Assembly (NCBI GenBank): GCA_028554795.2
Contig: CM068825.1
Span: 158,880,553 to 158,944,552 of the forward strand
Length of the DNA: 64,000 nucleotides
Direction of reading: 5' to 3'
DNA from: Sinohyriopsis cumingii
Lineage: Eukaryota; Mollusca; Bivalvia; Unionida; Unionidae
Shown here: positions 11,522-21,245 of the stretch, in pieces
How the letters are laid out: each line of letters begins with the position of its first letter
Position numbering within the stretch: position 1 is the stretch's first letter
Program-made: the position numbers and the translations under genes
Notes under the pieces: generated by a model
Seen by the model: only the letters and a program-made list of their open reading frames with translations
Told to the model about the DNA's origin: nothing
The model's database searches: none

Positions 11522-13489
11522 ACATATATACTAACTTATAAGTCAATTTGACTATATGTTGATCCACACACACATGTTAGGGCTGCAAAAAGGGAATATC
11601 TCTAGGATCCTCCTATAAGTCAAGGTGTTTTTTGCAAGTCAAATCTATCTGCAAGGTGTGATGTGTTCAGTGAGTCAGATTTGCACATGGGGAAAAGAAA
11701 GTCAAACTGGATAAACAGACAGATAGAACAAATAAAGACACAGACAGATAGGACAAATAAAGACAAAACCAATGTAGAATAAATACATTTGTATCATTGT
11801 GTTCAATATGTACTAATAAATTGACAACTTACAATATGTCCATCTTCATTTAATGAAATCCATAATGCTTTACATTTTTAATCCATTTATATAATAAATC
11901 CATGCACTGAATTATATGCCATAAACAAGTATAAAAATTGTTATCCAGAATGATGTGATTCACGTTCTCTCATAATATATTAATTCTAAGAGTACTATAT
12001 AATAAACAAAGTAAAGTCCACAATTTTGTGATTGACAGTATCCTATAAATGTCACTAATATCAGCAGGCCCAAGAATTCATCGTCATTGTCAGAGTTATC
12101 AAATAAAATTCTGAATTCCTCCACTGTCATCCAGTCATCATAAACAGTGTATGACTCAGACTCCTTGTCTGATTCATCGTCCAGTTCTGTTTATTTGTCT
12201 TTGTCATCTGCTTGTACCACTGTTAACGTATATTTTCCTTGAATGGATTGTTTAGACAAACATCCAATCATTGTAGCAATGACACAGTGCCACCTGGAAT
12301 CACAGCTTGGTATGCAACTTCTGTTTCACAGACTGCATCAAATGTGCCCAAAATCCACTCATTCAAACCAAACTCCCAGTTTGTATAAGGGCCTTCCATT
12401 ATTCAAATTTTCTTAAGATTTCTGACACCATCAACTAGAACTGACTTTTTCTTGCGCCCATCACGCATCGTATGCATTACATTTTCTTGTCCCCATTTTG
12501 TGAAAGTACTTAAGTTTAGCAGTTTGTGATAAATTATATCCAACTGACAAAGTACACTGTAATTGACAGAACACTGACTACTCATAAACTTGGACCATTA
12601 TTATGTAGAGGTTGAGCTTAGAGACACTTTGATCATACAGTCTTTGATATCTCATCAAAGGGACTCAACATGGCAGTATCAATTCATGGCACACTAGTTA
12701 TAGACTTTACAGAAAAAAGCAATAACAGTGCTGCAGATTGTCCAGGGAGGAAAAAAAAACAGTGCTGATTTTATAGGTGAAGGATTATAGTTGTATTTAT
12801 CAAATGAGGAACTCTGTGAAAAGACTAGGTTGGTTACCCATCCCAGGACAGGAATATAAAAAAAAAACATTTTTTTAAAAATTGGGTTGAGTGAGTTTAA
12901 AAGAAACTTTGAATGTAAAATTAATATTTTGGCAAACTGGTTATTTTCATGTCTCCTTTGTTATAATTGGTGGATATTTCTTTTGTTTTCATTCAGCAAT
13001 CCAAGTCAGTTATGATAACCATTTAAACCCTGAAACTGGCTTGGGTAAGAGGGAATTTTGTCTTACAGGCAAAGTACTTTGATGTTTAATTCCCTTGTAC
13101 TCCATAATATTAGCATGATTACCATACCTGTGTAAATGGTTATGGTGTCTAACATCAAAGCAAACTGAAACTGAGTTTTGACAGTATAACAGCTATTTTA
13201 AAAACATTATTTCTGAAACAGCTTTATGGTAATTTTATTATATCAATCAATTAGTAGAAAAAAAATGTCTATGTCCCAAGACTTATAATACATGAAGCAA
13301 TTGCTCTAATTTCCCAACATTTATAGGTCATAAAAAATTACTTTTGATTATGGTGTCCCAAGACTTAGTGTCCCAAGATTTACAGTCATTACAGCAAGTT
13401 TTATTTATATCTCACTTATAAGATGACCCTTAATCTGCAGTAATAGATTTTTTTAGTAAAATGGTTGACTTATAAGCAAGTATATGTGG
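11522..13489 (-). mobile_element. pogo/Tigger-like DNA transposon with TIRs and TA target duplication
   Basis: The left terminus reads TA then ACATATATACTAACTTATAA. The right terminus, read on the - strand, is TA then CCACATATACTTGCTTATAA. Both continue GTCAA, so the imperfect terminal inverted repeats are about 26 bp. Removing the 1968-bp element and one TA rejoins the DIRS reading frame exactly (ATC TCT TA|T CTA TTC CAA). This independently confirms the borders and the TA duplication typical of Tc1/mariner/pogo transposons. The interior encodes - strand pogo-like transposase remnants. Confidence 0.82.
12060..12590 (-). pseudogene. pogo/Tigger-like transposase remnant (C-terminal part)
   Basis: On the - strand, frames within 12210-12312 read VIPGGTVSLLQ, a stop, LDVCLNNPFKENIR, a stop, then QWYKQM. 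This is the signature stretch of pogo/Tigger (DDE_1) transposases preceding the last catalytic Asp region. It is followed at 12060-12200 by an acidic tail (ELDDESDKESES, DNSDNDDEFLG), also usual in the family. The open frame at 12403-12585 upstream is in the right place for the preceding part but is not clearly alignable by eye. Internal stops make it non-functional. The TIRs at both ends support the assignment. Confidence 0.62.
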
Positions 13490-13870
13490 TATCTATTCCA
13501 AGCGCTCTCATTTGGACTGAGCGTTGGTCCCTGGGACTTCACTCATCTAATGATCTTTGTTATGGTTTATGTTCAAACCATTTCCAAGGCAATGACATAA
13601 AGTTACCCTAGATGACATCCTGCAAAAACGTCAGGTGAGTTGTATATTAGAACATGATGTTATAGCCTTTGTCACCCTGCTTACAGTCTGGGTTTCCTAG
13701 TCAACAAGGACAAATCCAACCTAGTACCATCTCAACAATTTGTTTATCTAGGTATGGAATTCAACACACAGGTAAACAGAATACGATTTCCTCAGAAATG
13801 GGTATTGAAAATCAGGACCATGGTGGCTTCAGTACTCTAGTGAATCTCTCTCCACAAGGGAATTCATTTC
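13490..13870 (+). pseudogene. DIRS-type reverse transcriptase, 3' part
   Basis: The frame resumes after the pogo element with QALSFGLSVGPWDFTHLM, matching the DIRS RT segment QALPFGL..AP..FT.LM. After frame breaks it continues from 13691 with GFLVNKDKSNLVPSQQFVYL and GMEFNTQ to a stop near 13838. The stretch that should carry the YLDD-type catalytic motif, between these two blocks, is not readable. No function is expected. Confidence 0.72.
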
Positions 13871-13899
13871 CCTTCTAGACTTGCTCAATGCATCAGTGG

Positions 13900-14800
13900 A
13901 CCTCATCATCCTTGGAAGCCTTTAGATCCACCCGTTGCAAATGATTCCTTTATCCCAATGAGAGCTCAAAAGTTTACCTTCTGGACTGACTTGTACAATA
14001 TGAGGTACCATCTGCAGACTTGGAGCAACCTAACATGGCTTACAGTGGGTGGGTGTACCTCTGTAAGAACAAATGTCAGAGATCGCAGTCTATACAAATG
14101 CAAGTAAGAAGGCAGAGGGGCACAGCTACTACCATCATTTTGGGAAGCCAGTGGAGTGTGGTCTCCCTAGGACGGCATCTACATATCAATATCAATATCC
14201 TTTGTGTATCAAACTAGGATGAAGGCCATTTTGGAAGTTTTTCATGGGTGTCAGGAATTTTAAACTGAGAAGGCAGTCCTCCTATCTGGCAATTCTACGG
14301 TGGTGACTTATCTCAAATGGCGAGGGAAACCAAGGATCCAGTCCTTTGCATAATGGTGTGGGACTTTCTAAAGTGGTGTCATCAACAAACAAATCCACAT
14401 CTAAGGTCCCAGTCCTTTGCATAATGGTGTGGGACTTTCTAAAGTGGTGTCATCAACAAACAATCCACATCCTAGTTCATCATATTCCTGGGCATGTAAA
14501 GGTTATAACTGATTCCTTTATCTGGGACAGTCGGCTTATACAGATGGAATGGTCCTCCCTTGGTTTCCACTCAGATATAGACTCAATAGGACTGACCACT
14601 GGTGGACCTGTTTGCGACAAGATGGAATACAAAGCTCCCAACCTTCATTACACCAGTCCCAGATCCCAAAACCTGGGTATTCAATGCACTGTCTATAGAT
14701 TGGAATGACCTGGATGCATACACCTACCCTCCAGCACCTCTGATTCCATGATAATACAAAAGCAAGAGAATTAGAGTGTTGCCTCATCCACATTGCACCA
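13900..14800 (+). pseudogene. DIRS-type RNase H and connection region (decayed)
   Basis: The order of remnants is SGNSTVVTYLKWRGKP near 14286, SFAIMVWDFLKWCHQQ near 14412, HHIPGHVKVITD near 14477 and RLIQMEWSS near 14533. These match in order the RNase H and adjoining region of DIRS retroelements (D.STVV.Y, HIPG, W.L). A 71-bp tandem duplication (14338-14408 and 14409-14479) lies inside it. Later frames give a fragment like SIDWNDLDAYTYPP near 14694. Multiple frameshifts are present. Confidence 0.6.
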
Positions 14801-15019
14801 GTCAGACGGAAGATGTGTGATAAATGACCTCATCAATCTCACAGAAGAAATTCCATGGAAAAAAGAGAATTTCTCTTATCTGCTCAAATAACCACAGTGG
14901 CAGCTGTCTCAAACCCAACACAGACCTACTGAATCAGTACATCTGGATCATATTTAACAGGCCTTTGGAAGTAAACAGTTCTCTCAACCATTCATGGAGA
15001 GAATCGCTTTAGCTAGAAG

Positions 15020-16005
15020 GCCCTCCACTCTGAAAGTGTATGAAAATATATGGAATATGTTTACACAGTGGTGTACACAAGAACATATTAAACCACTGCA
15101 GGCATCTTTTCCTCAAAATAGCTAACTTCCTTCTGTGGCTCTTCTGTGAGAAAAAGTTAGGACCATACACAATCAAAGGTTACTACTCCATGATCGTTGA
15201 CACCTTTCATCATCTTAGAAGAGAGGATATTGGACAAGCAATTATCTTATCCTACTTCCTCTCGACTTGTTGGCTCTGTGCCCAAACTGAGGGGTACTAA
15301 CCAGGTTGAACAAAACACCATTTAAACCAACTTTTAAGAGCATCTTTGGCTCACCTCTCATACAAGACCTGCTTCAGTATCACATTAGCAATGGTTGGCA
15401 GAATCAGCAAATACATGCCATATCAGATGAGCCAAATATAAATGCAGTTCCCATAAAACAGATCAGTTTCACTTTTGATGTTTCCCTCATTCATCACCAA
15501 GAACAGGCTTCAATCATAGGTAACCAGACCTTGGTTCTGAAATCATTGCCTACTCTGGACACTTCCCCTCAAGGTCACCTACAGGAATGAGCCTTGAAGT
15601 AGTATCTTAAAAAGACCAAGCCGTTGTGTCAAGGTAGATCACACCGATTTTAACCCCTCAAACAGGGACAGGACGATACAACTGCGCAGACCCATTAATC
15701 AGTGGGTTGTTTACTCTGCATATTGATAAGTCACTCCAACTCAGATGAATTTGTTGTGCATTTTGGCTCACAGGGTTAGAGCAGTTGCCAGAAGCATCAC
15801 CTTTTTCTGGAACTATTCTCAAATGGATATTATCCATGCTATTTGGATGGAGACTTGAGTCCACATTCCCCAGTTTTTACCTCGGATATCTTTCATCCCA
15901 TAGGGCTCAATTCGATCTGATGGGACCTATAGCTGTGGTGCAACAGGTTGCCTTTCCTGGTTGTTCAACCATTTCATAAGATGAGGCTTCACAACTTCCT
16001 CTGGA
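15020..16005 (+). pseudogene. DIRS-type tyrosine recombinase (decayed)
   Basis: The segment opens with STLKVYENIWNMFTQWC and continues IANFLLWLFCEKKLGPYTIK, YSMIVDTFHHL and KTPFKPTF. It ends with HRVRAVA (15769-15789), GWRLESTF and PSFYLGYLSSHRA. The order and motifs are those of the tyrosine recombinase that DIRS retroelements use in place of an integrase. The HxxR box (H at 15769-15771, R at 15778-15780) and the expected catalytic Tyr in SFYL are visible. The first catalytic Arg region appears altered (WQNQQIHA). The frame changes repeatedly, so this is a pseudogene. The split direct repeats expected at DIRS ends were not located. Confidence 0.7.
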
Positions 16006-16113
16006 TTTACGGAAGGGAAAATGTTCCCTTTTCAAAGCCACTCCCCAACAGATGGAGTCTTCTCCAACTGAGATACCTAGAAGCTGTTTCACATATGTTG
16101 GGTACCTCCCCAT

Positions 16114-16410
16114 TGGCCTAAGTAGTTAGCATGTCTGTGTTGGATGCAGAAGGTCGCAGGTTCAAACCAAGGCCAAGTCATACCAAAGACATAAAAATGG
16201 TACTTGCAGCTGCCTCACATGGCACTCAGAATTAAGCGATTAGTGTTAGGATTGGTCAGCCTGGTGTCAGGATAATGCGACTGGGTGAGACATGATGCTA
16301 CATATTTGCTGCATCAAGTCCCAGTGCTAGATATCATGATAAACTGCCACACTGAAGACATCATGGCGATATGACTTTAATTGTTAAAGCTACGTTACAA
16401 ATCCCAAAAC
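16114..16410 (+). mobile_element. tRNA-derived SINE (family B) with conserved-core-like body
   Basis: The head shows an A-box-like segment (GCCTAAGTAGTTAGCATG) and a B-box (GGTTCAAACC at about 16158). The body has GTCAGCCTGGTGTCAGGATAATGCGACTGGGTGAGAC, written here as GTCAGCCTGGTG then TCAGGATAATGCGACTGG. This resembles the core of SINE families widespread in molluscs. The tail ends in ACACACAC. No target duplication was found. The family name (RUDI/V-SINE or MESC type) needs a database match. Confidence 0.6.
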
Positions 16411-16859
16411 ACACACACATACCCTAGGGGATCAGAGATGGCATCTCCAGGTTAGGGAATGTAACTCCCTCCACCTCTTACCTGTTTTCCAAAGGTATTA
16501 TGATAGGGTAACATATTTAAAGAAGAAACTAATTTTTTCCAGTAAATAGTTTCTTTGTGAATACTGACCCAATCATAATACAAGTACACCCTCCTGGCCT
16601 CCCCCAAGTTAAATCCATATAGAGAGCATGCCTTACACTCCAGTAGTAACTGAGAGATTCATGGGTTTTGCCACCAGTCCCAATATCAAGGGGAAATCAC
16701 TCTGCCCAACCAGCACCTAGGTGGGCAGATAACTTTTAGTGCTTTTTTTAAAGGTAAATGTTCTATCTGGGAGGGCAGGATTTGTGAGGTAGTAGTTCTT
16801 CTAAGGTAGTATGATTAGGTAAGCATTTGCAAAGAAACATTTTACTTAAAAAATTAGAG

Positions 16860-16975
16860 TTTTAAATAAGCTTTGTAAGTTTTAGTTGGTTATATGTGCA
16901 TGCCTTTTAAATAACTTTTGTAAGCTTTATTGGTTAGATCGGTATGCCTTTTAAATAACCTTTGCTAGCTTTATT
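16860..16975. repeat. Two to three copies of a unit of about 57 bp
   Basis: TGCCTTTTAAATAAC(C/T)TTTG(C/T)(A/T)AGCTTTATT recurs near 16910 and 16946, with an earlier diverged copy at 16862. Confidence 0.55.
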
Positions 16976-17062
16976 TTCATTTCAAACTTGCTGGAATTTT
17001 TGTCTTTAGGTGGGAGTTTTGTGGTTTGCAAATACAAATATAACCTTTTTTTTGTTCTGTAG

Positions 17063-17148
17063 CTGAGCAAGAGAAGAATGAATATGCTTTAAATATTGCA
17101 AACAAGATCCTAGATGAGGCTACATGGATAAATATACACTGGTTACCT
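17063..17148 (+). CDS. Host gene coding exon 3
   Basis: The acceptor TTTGTTCTGTAG (AG 17061-17062) follows a strong T-rich tract and the donor is GTAAGT at 17149. The 86-bp exon has two leading bases (CT, completing Thr) and 28 codons (EQEKNEYALNIANKILDEAT then WINIHWLP), and ends in phase 0. The last 30 bp together with the first 24 bp of the intron form a 54-bp unit present three times in tandem, so two further identical donors exist at 17203 and 17257. Confidence 0.82.
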
Positions 17149-17280
17149 GTAAGTACCTTTCTTGTCATATTAGCTACATGGATAACTATACACTGGTTAC
17201 CTGTAAGTACCTTTCTTGTCATATTAGCTACATGGATAAATATACACTGGTTACCTGTAAGTACCTTTCTTGTCATATTA
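17119..17280 (+). repeat. In-frame triplicated exon-end plus splice-donor cassette (54 bp x 3)
   Basis: Units start at 17119, 17173 and 17227. Each contains GCTACATGGATAA(A/C)TATACA, CTGGTTACCT, then GTAAGTACC and TTTCTTGTCATATTA. The 54-bp unit is 18 codons and has no stop in the host-gene frame, so donors at 17149, 17203 and 17257 would yield 0, 18 or 36 extra residues. After the third unit the frame meets TAG at about 17290, so retention would terminate the protein. Confidence 0.9.
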
Positions 17281-19365
17281 GAAGTGATTTAGTCAAGAAG
17301 TAAAGTAAGATTTTGCAAACTTACATTATTGATTTATAATTCAACAAAAGTATTTCTTTATATTTTGCTTTTAAGTTTATTGATGTTAATACTCACCTGA
17401 AGAAATTTTAGCTTTTGTTGGCTGCTGTGATCACACACACGCCTTGACTTAGGATGCACAAAGGGCAAATTGAATATGTATATTTTATTTTCCAACAGAG
17501 ATTTATAAATTCCTTTCTTCTGTTGTTTTGCCAGGTTCTTTCTTTGTATTTGTGAGATCGGTATTTTTTAAAGTTTAGATCAATTGGAAAAATTTCATAT
17601 TTGTGCAACACAAGTTGCAACAGGAATTTGGATGTGACTTTAATTCCAAGATGTTTAGAAAACTCTTTGGCATTTTGGATAGAGTTACTAGTAATCATTG
17701 CTCACAGGTATCATTTTGTATTCACACAATCACTGGTAAATTATTTGTTCATAAAGAATAGCACATTCATTATGATATTGATTTTTGATAATTGAAAGAA
17801 ACCCTTGGAAAATTTTGTGAGACTGCATTTTCTTTCTTCAGCAATTGGCGTGTAACTTGCCAGCAGTTTAACGTTTTTCTTTTTTTAAGTGACAGAAATA
17901 TTGTCTAGACTTTCTTTGTTGCTGGTATATATTTGGTTTCAAACTCACACCCTTTTGGACACGAGTCTGGCACACTAATGATGGATCCATCATGGCTCCT
18001 TGATGGGCAAGCAAAGATACTAATGTATCCAGAAAGACTAGATCACCCTTTTTCACCCATGTGACAGAGGAATCTACCTGTTTTTTTTAACCATACTGAT
18101 CTCATTCTGGTTATCTCGGACCTGTTGTCTCAGTCATGGTGTCCACGTGCTAGAAACTACTTTTAAAAAGAAACCCTTGATGTCTTCTGCTGTGGCTGAT
18201 GGAGTTGTTATGAATCGAACAACAACATATATATAGCAAAAAGAAATTCACTCATAAAGCAAATCAATGTCTCTCCAACTTTGATAACACCATACAAAAC
18301 AACAACACAGACACAGACACACACAAATAGAACTATTTGATAAAACTCCAGACACACAAGAAATCCAGATCACTGGCTACACAAAACCAAACTCTCTCAA
18401 GTACTACTGCAAAGCTGGCAAAAAACCAGAAATGTGTTACCTTAGACTGGTTTCTTCTAACTTTTTGAACAACTCAATCCACTCCAGTTGCATCAAATAT
18501 AATAATTGGATTGCAAATGAAAACTCCTGCACTTACCAACCAGAGTAGTTCATTCAGTTCATTCATCTGACAACATCGTATTCTACAAAATGATTTCCAT
18601 GTAGCGTAGCATTGCACCAGTGATAGCAACACTTGCTGAATTTCCACTGACAGAAAACATTAATTTCCAAGAGAGTCAGGAATTAGAAATTTCCTGATGT
18701 CACTACACACTTTGTTAGAACTGTACTCAGTAGGCAAATTGTACTGCACAGTATCATACTGCTGCCTACAATATAACATTTTCCAAATTAGAACTGATGA
18801 AAGTTAAACCCTATAAAAGATATTAATTATTTATTGTAAATTTCATATGACATCTATTGATTAAATGTGATAATACAGTAACAATAGCAAATGATTTTAT
18901 ATTTCTATTTTCTCGTGTAGAACTTGTGTACTTAGGGTCTTCAGGTCGCCCCATAGCCCTTGTTAACATATTTGTCTTAGTGCACAGTATTTGGAAAAAG
19001 AAAAGCATGAGACACTCATTGTGCAGTACTTCCTGCCGATAACAATTAAACCTTTTTTCTTTATTTACTTTCCTTTTCTAAGACAGGATATATAGCTAGA
19101 TTCTACTTAGATAATTAAACAGATTTTCGTGAAAGAGTACAAAACCTGATGACCATTATATAGAGTTACAAGCAGTAATAGTATCTGATGAATACTTTAT
19201 GCTTTGAATCTGCTAACTAAATTGCAAGGATGCAGGGTTATTTTAATTTAGTTGGAAAAATTGGGTTAGCCTCATGGGGAGACAAATAAAATAACCATCT
19301 GACTGGGATTTTCTTGTCTTGGTCTAAATTCAGTTCTTCTGATGCAGCTAGCTAGGTCAGCTTTG
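17281..19365 (+). other. Intron 3, first part; nothing firmly assigned
   Basis: No supported gene is seen apart from a Met-less open frame at 18288-18548 (86 codons, + strand). That frame encodes a Lys- and Asn-rich peptide with four Cys. It begins just after stop codons and ends TAG. It may be a chance frame or an exon-like remnant. Confidence 0.35.
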
Positions 19366-19600
19366 TTTGCAAGCTTGTAATTAGTAAGCTTGCACAAGCT
19401 TACATGACAAGTTGGCACAAGCTTGCCAATAGCATGCCTATTACTAGCTTGCGCAAGCTTGCTAGAAACTTACCTATTACTAGCTTGCGCAAGCTTGCAA
19501 TTAGGCAAGCTTGCCACGGTTTCAAATCTAAGCTTGCCGCAAGCTTACATAACAAGCTTGCATCAAGCTTGCTGCAACCTTAAAAATAAGCTTGCGATTT
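19365..19600. repeat. Cluster of 12 AAGCTT palindromes
   Basis: Between 19371 and 19593 the hexamer AAGCTT occurs 12 times, mostly as CAAGCTTGC, some within longer palindromes such as AGCTTGCGCAAGCT. Spacing is irregular (about 10-40 bases), so this is not a simple tandem repeat. Confidence 0.85.
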
Positions 19601-19835
19601 TGGTTTGGGAACACCGACATAGATTCTATTAATCTAGCCTTGGTTAGGAGAAAGCTGGATCCACTTAATGTCATTCAAAGCAAGACACCCCATTCCATGG
19701 TAACCTTGTTGCTTTGGACAAATTTATAGCACATGCATAGAATTTGATTAATTAGCTGCACATTTCCTATTTCATTAATTGAATTTGACACGTACACTTT
19801 GATTGGTATTACTTTATCTGGTTTTTAATTTTCAG

Positions 19836-19872
19836 AATGATGTGTTTGTCATAGAAGCCAGGCTAGCAGAAG
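19836..19872 (+). CDS. Host gene coding exon 4 (37-bp micro-exon)
   Basis: The acceptor TTTTTAATTTTCAG (AG 19834-19835) and donor GTAAGT at 19873 bound 12 codons (NDVFVIEARLAE) plus one base. It starts in phase 0, as exon 3 ends, and its last G joins GT of exon 5 to give Gly. The short length alone would be weak evidence. The matched phases and strong splice consensus on both sides make it convincing. Confidence 0.78.
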
Positions 19873-20049
19873 GTAAGTCTTTTTAATAAATATAGACTGC
19901 AGAAAGAAAAGGAAATAATGTAAAGCCAATATTTGTTTTTTATTCAGCATATTAAAATAATATTTTGAATACTTTAAATGGAGTGATTAACGTGTCATTT
20001 AGAATGAGAAAGTAAATAAGTAGAGATAGCAGATTCATTTACATTTTCC

Positions 20050-20475
20050 TATCCCAACTTAAGGAAAGTGCAGGTGAAATGCCCCCCCCCCACCAGCTTA
20101 AGGAAAGTGCAGGTGAAATGCCTCTCCTCCAACTTAAAGAGGGGCCCCGAGTGGCCGAGTGGTTTAAAGTGCTCTCTGTCACGGATCACTGCCATCTCAC
20201 CTCAGTCTGCGTGGGTTTGAGTCTTGGGCATGGTCAATGTGGATATGTGAGAAAGCTTGCCGGTAGCTTCTTGTGGGTCGCTGGTTCTTTCTGGGTTTTT
20301 CCCGGGTTCTTTCTCCACCATTAATACTGGCTGCCATGTATAGCCTATCCTGTGCTAAAAAATGGCATTAAACCATACAACAACAACAACAACCAACTTA
20401 AAGAAAGTGCAGGTGAAATGCCCCTCCCCCAACTTAAGGAAAGTGCAGGTGAAATGCCCCTCCCACAAGAAACAA
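20050..20475. repeat. Minisatellite, about 35-bp unit, interrupted by a SINE
   Basis: The unit CTTAAGGAAAGTGCAGGTGA followed by AATGCCCCTCCCCCAA occurs about four times, twice before and twice after the SINE at 20141-20392. Confidence 0.8.
20141..20392 (+). mobile_element. tRNA-derived SINE (family A) with 12-bp target-site duplication
   Basis: It starts GGGGCCCCGAGTGGCCGAGT, has the B-box region GTGGGTTTGAGTC, and ends GGCATTAAACCATACAACAA. The flank CCAACTTAAAGA is duplicated at 20129-20140 and 20393-20404. The insertion is within a 35-bp minisatellite, so part of the duplication could also come from neighbouring repeat units. Confidence 0.85.
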
Positions 20476-20722
20476 TTGAACCTAAATGTAACCTTCATTT
20501 ATTTTAAATATCCAGGATGCATCAGTTGAAATGGACTGCTTTTTCAGGCACTAAAGAGAATTATATTTGAATTAACTTGAAAGGATGGGTGACCAATGTA
20601 ATTTTAAAATCGTCACCAGAGAAATTAAAGGTGTCTGTTTATATGCCATGTTTCAGGATTCCTTCTTTACACACCCCATTCAGGTCTACAGATAATACTG
20701 ATATTTCACATCACCATGGTTA

Positions 20723-20933
20723 CCATATATACTCGTGTATAAGTCAGATCCAAGTGCAGACTGCATAGACCCAGATCTGCCATCACACAGTGTGTCATGA
20801 AATCTGAGTCTATGCACTGTGCTAGGAGTAATCAGTAGAACAAACAGTTAGACCCAAATCTGCTAACACATGTGATAACAGTTCAGGGTCAGTGTTGTTT
20901 GCAGTTGGACCCAATTTATAAGCAAGTATAAAT
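20723..20933. mobile_element. MITE-like element related to the pogo-like transposon
   Basis: The left end (after TA) is CCATATATACTCGTGTATAA then GTCAGATCC. The right end, read in reverse complement, is TCATTTATACTTGCTTATAA then ATTGGGTCC. These ends match the TIRs of the 11522-13489 element (ATATACT..CTTATAAGTC), and inner sequence with ATCTGC and CACAC is also shared. It has no coding capacity. It is probably a non-autonomous derivative of the same family. Confidence 0.6.
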
Positions 20934-21245
20934 GACAATTAAAATGTAATAACCCAAATATTGGACTCGAAAAGTGGAACACCATTACTCTAACTATCAC
21001 TACAGACAGTATCATTGTTTTTAATATTAAAACTTTGTTTGAAGATTTTGTGATAAAGTTTTGGAAAGTCATTTACAGAAAGAGTACATGATAGCTAGGT
21101 TTGCAGGTGAAATATCGTGTTTCTTTGAACCTTCGTCTTTTATTCTATCGTTGTGCAGTATTAGGAAAGGGGTTAGCATATAGCATTTTCTCTGTCCATA
21201 ATCTGTCTGTCTGCCCATGAACATTATCATTTATGGAGTACAACA

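Larger units (their letters stand above)
5398..17062 (+). other. Intron 2 of host gene
   Basis: This 11.7-kb intron begins GTAAGT and ends with a T-rich tract and TTCTGTAG. It contains a 36-bp triplicate, a 126-bp tandem duplication, a large DIRS-type retroelement remnant with a nested pogo-like transposon, and a tRNA-derived SINE at 16114-16410. I assign nothing in 5800-7020 or 7280-8120. Confidence 0.65.

Noticed and set aside
12997-13044. Apparent small exon (TTTTCATTCAG ... GGTAAGAG) with frame IQVSYDNHLNPETGL
   Set aside because: It lies inside the pogo-like transposon, and exons 2 and 3 of the host gene already join in phase without it.
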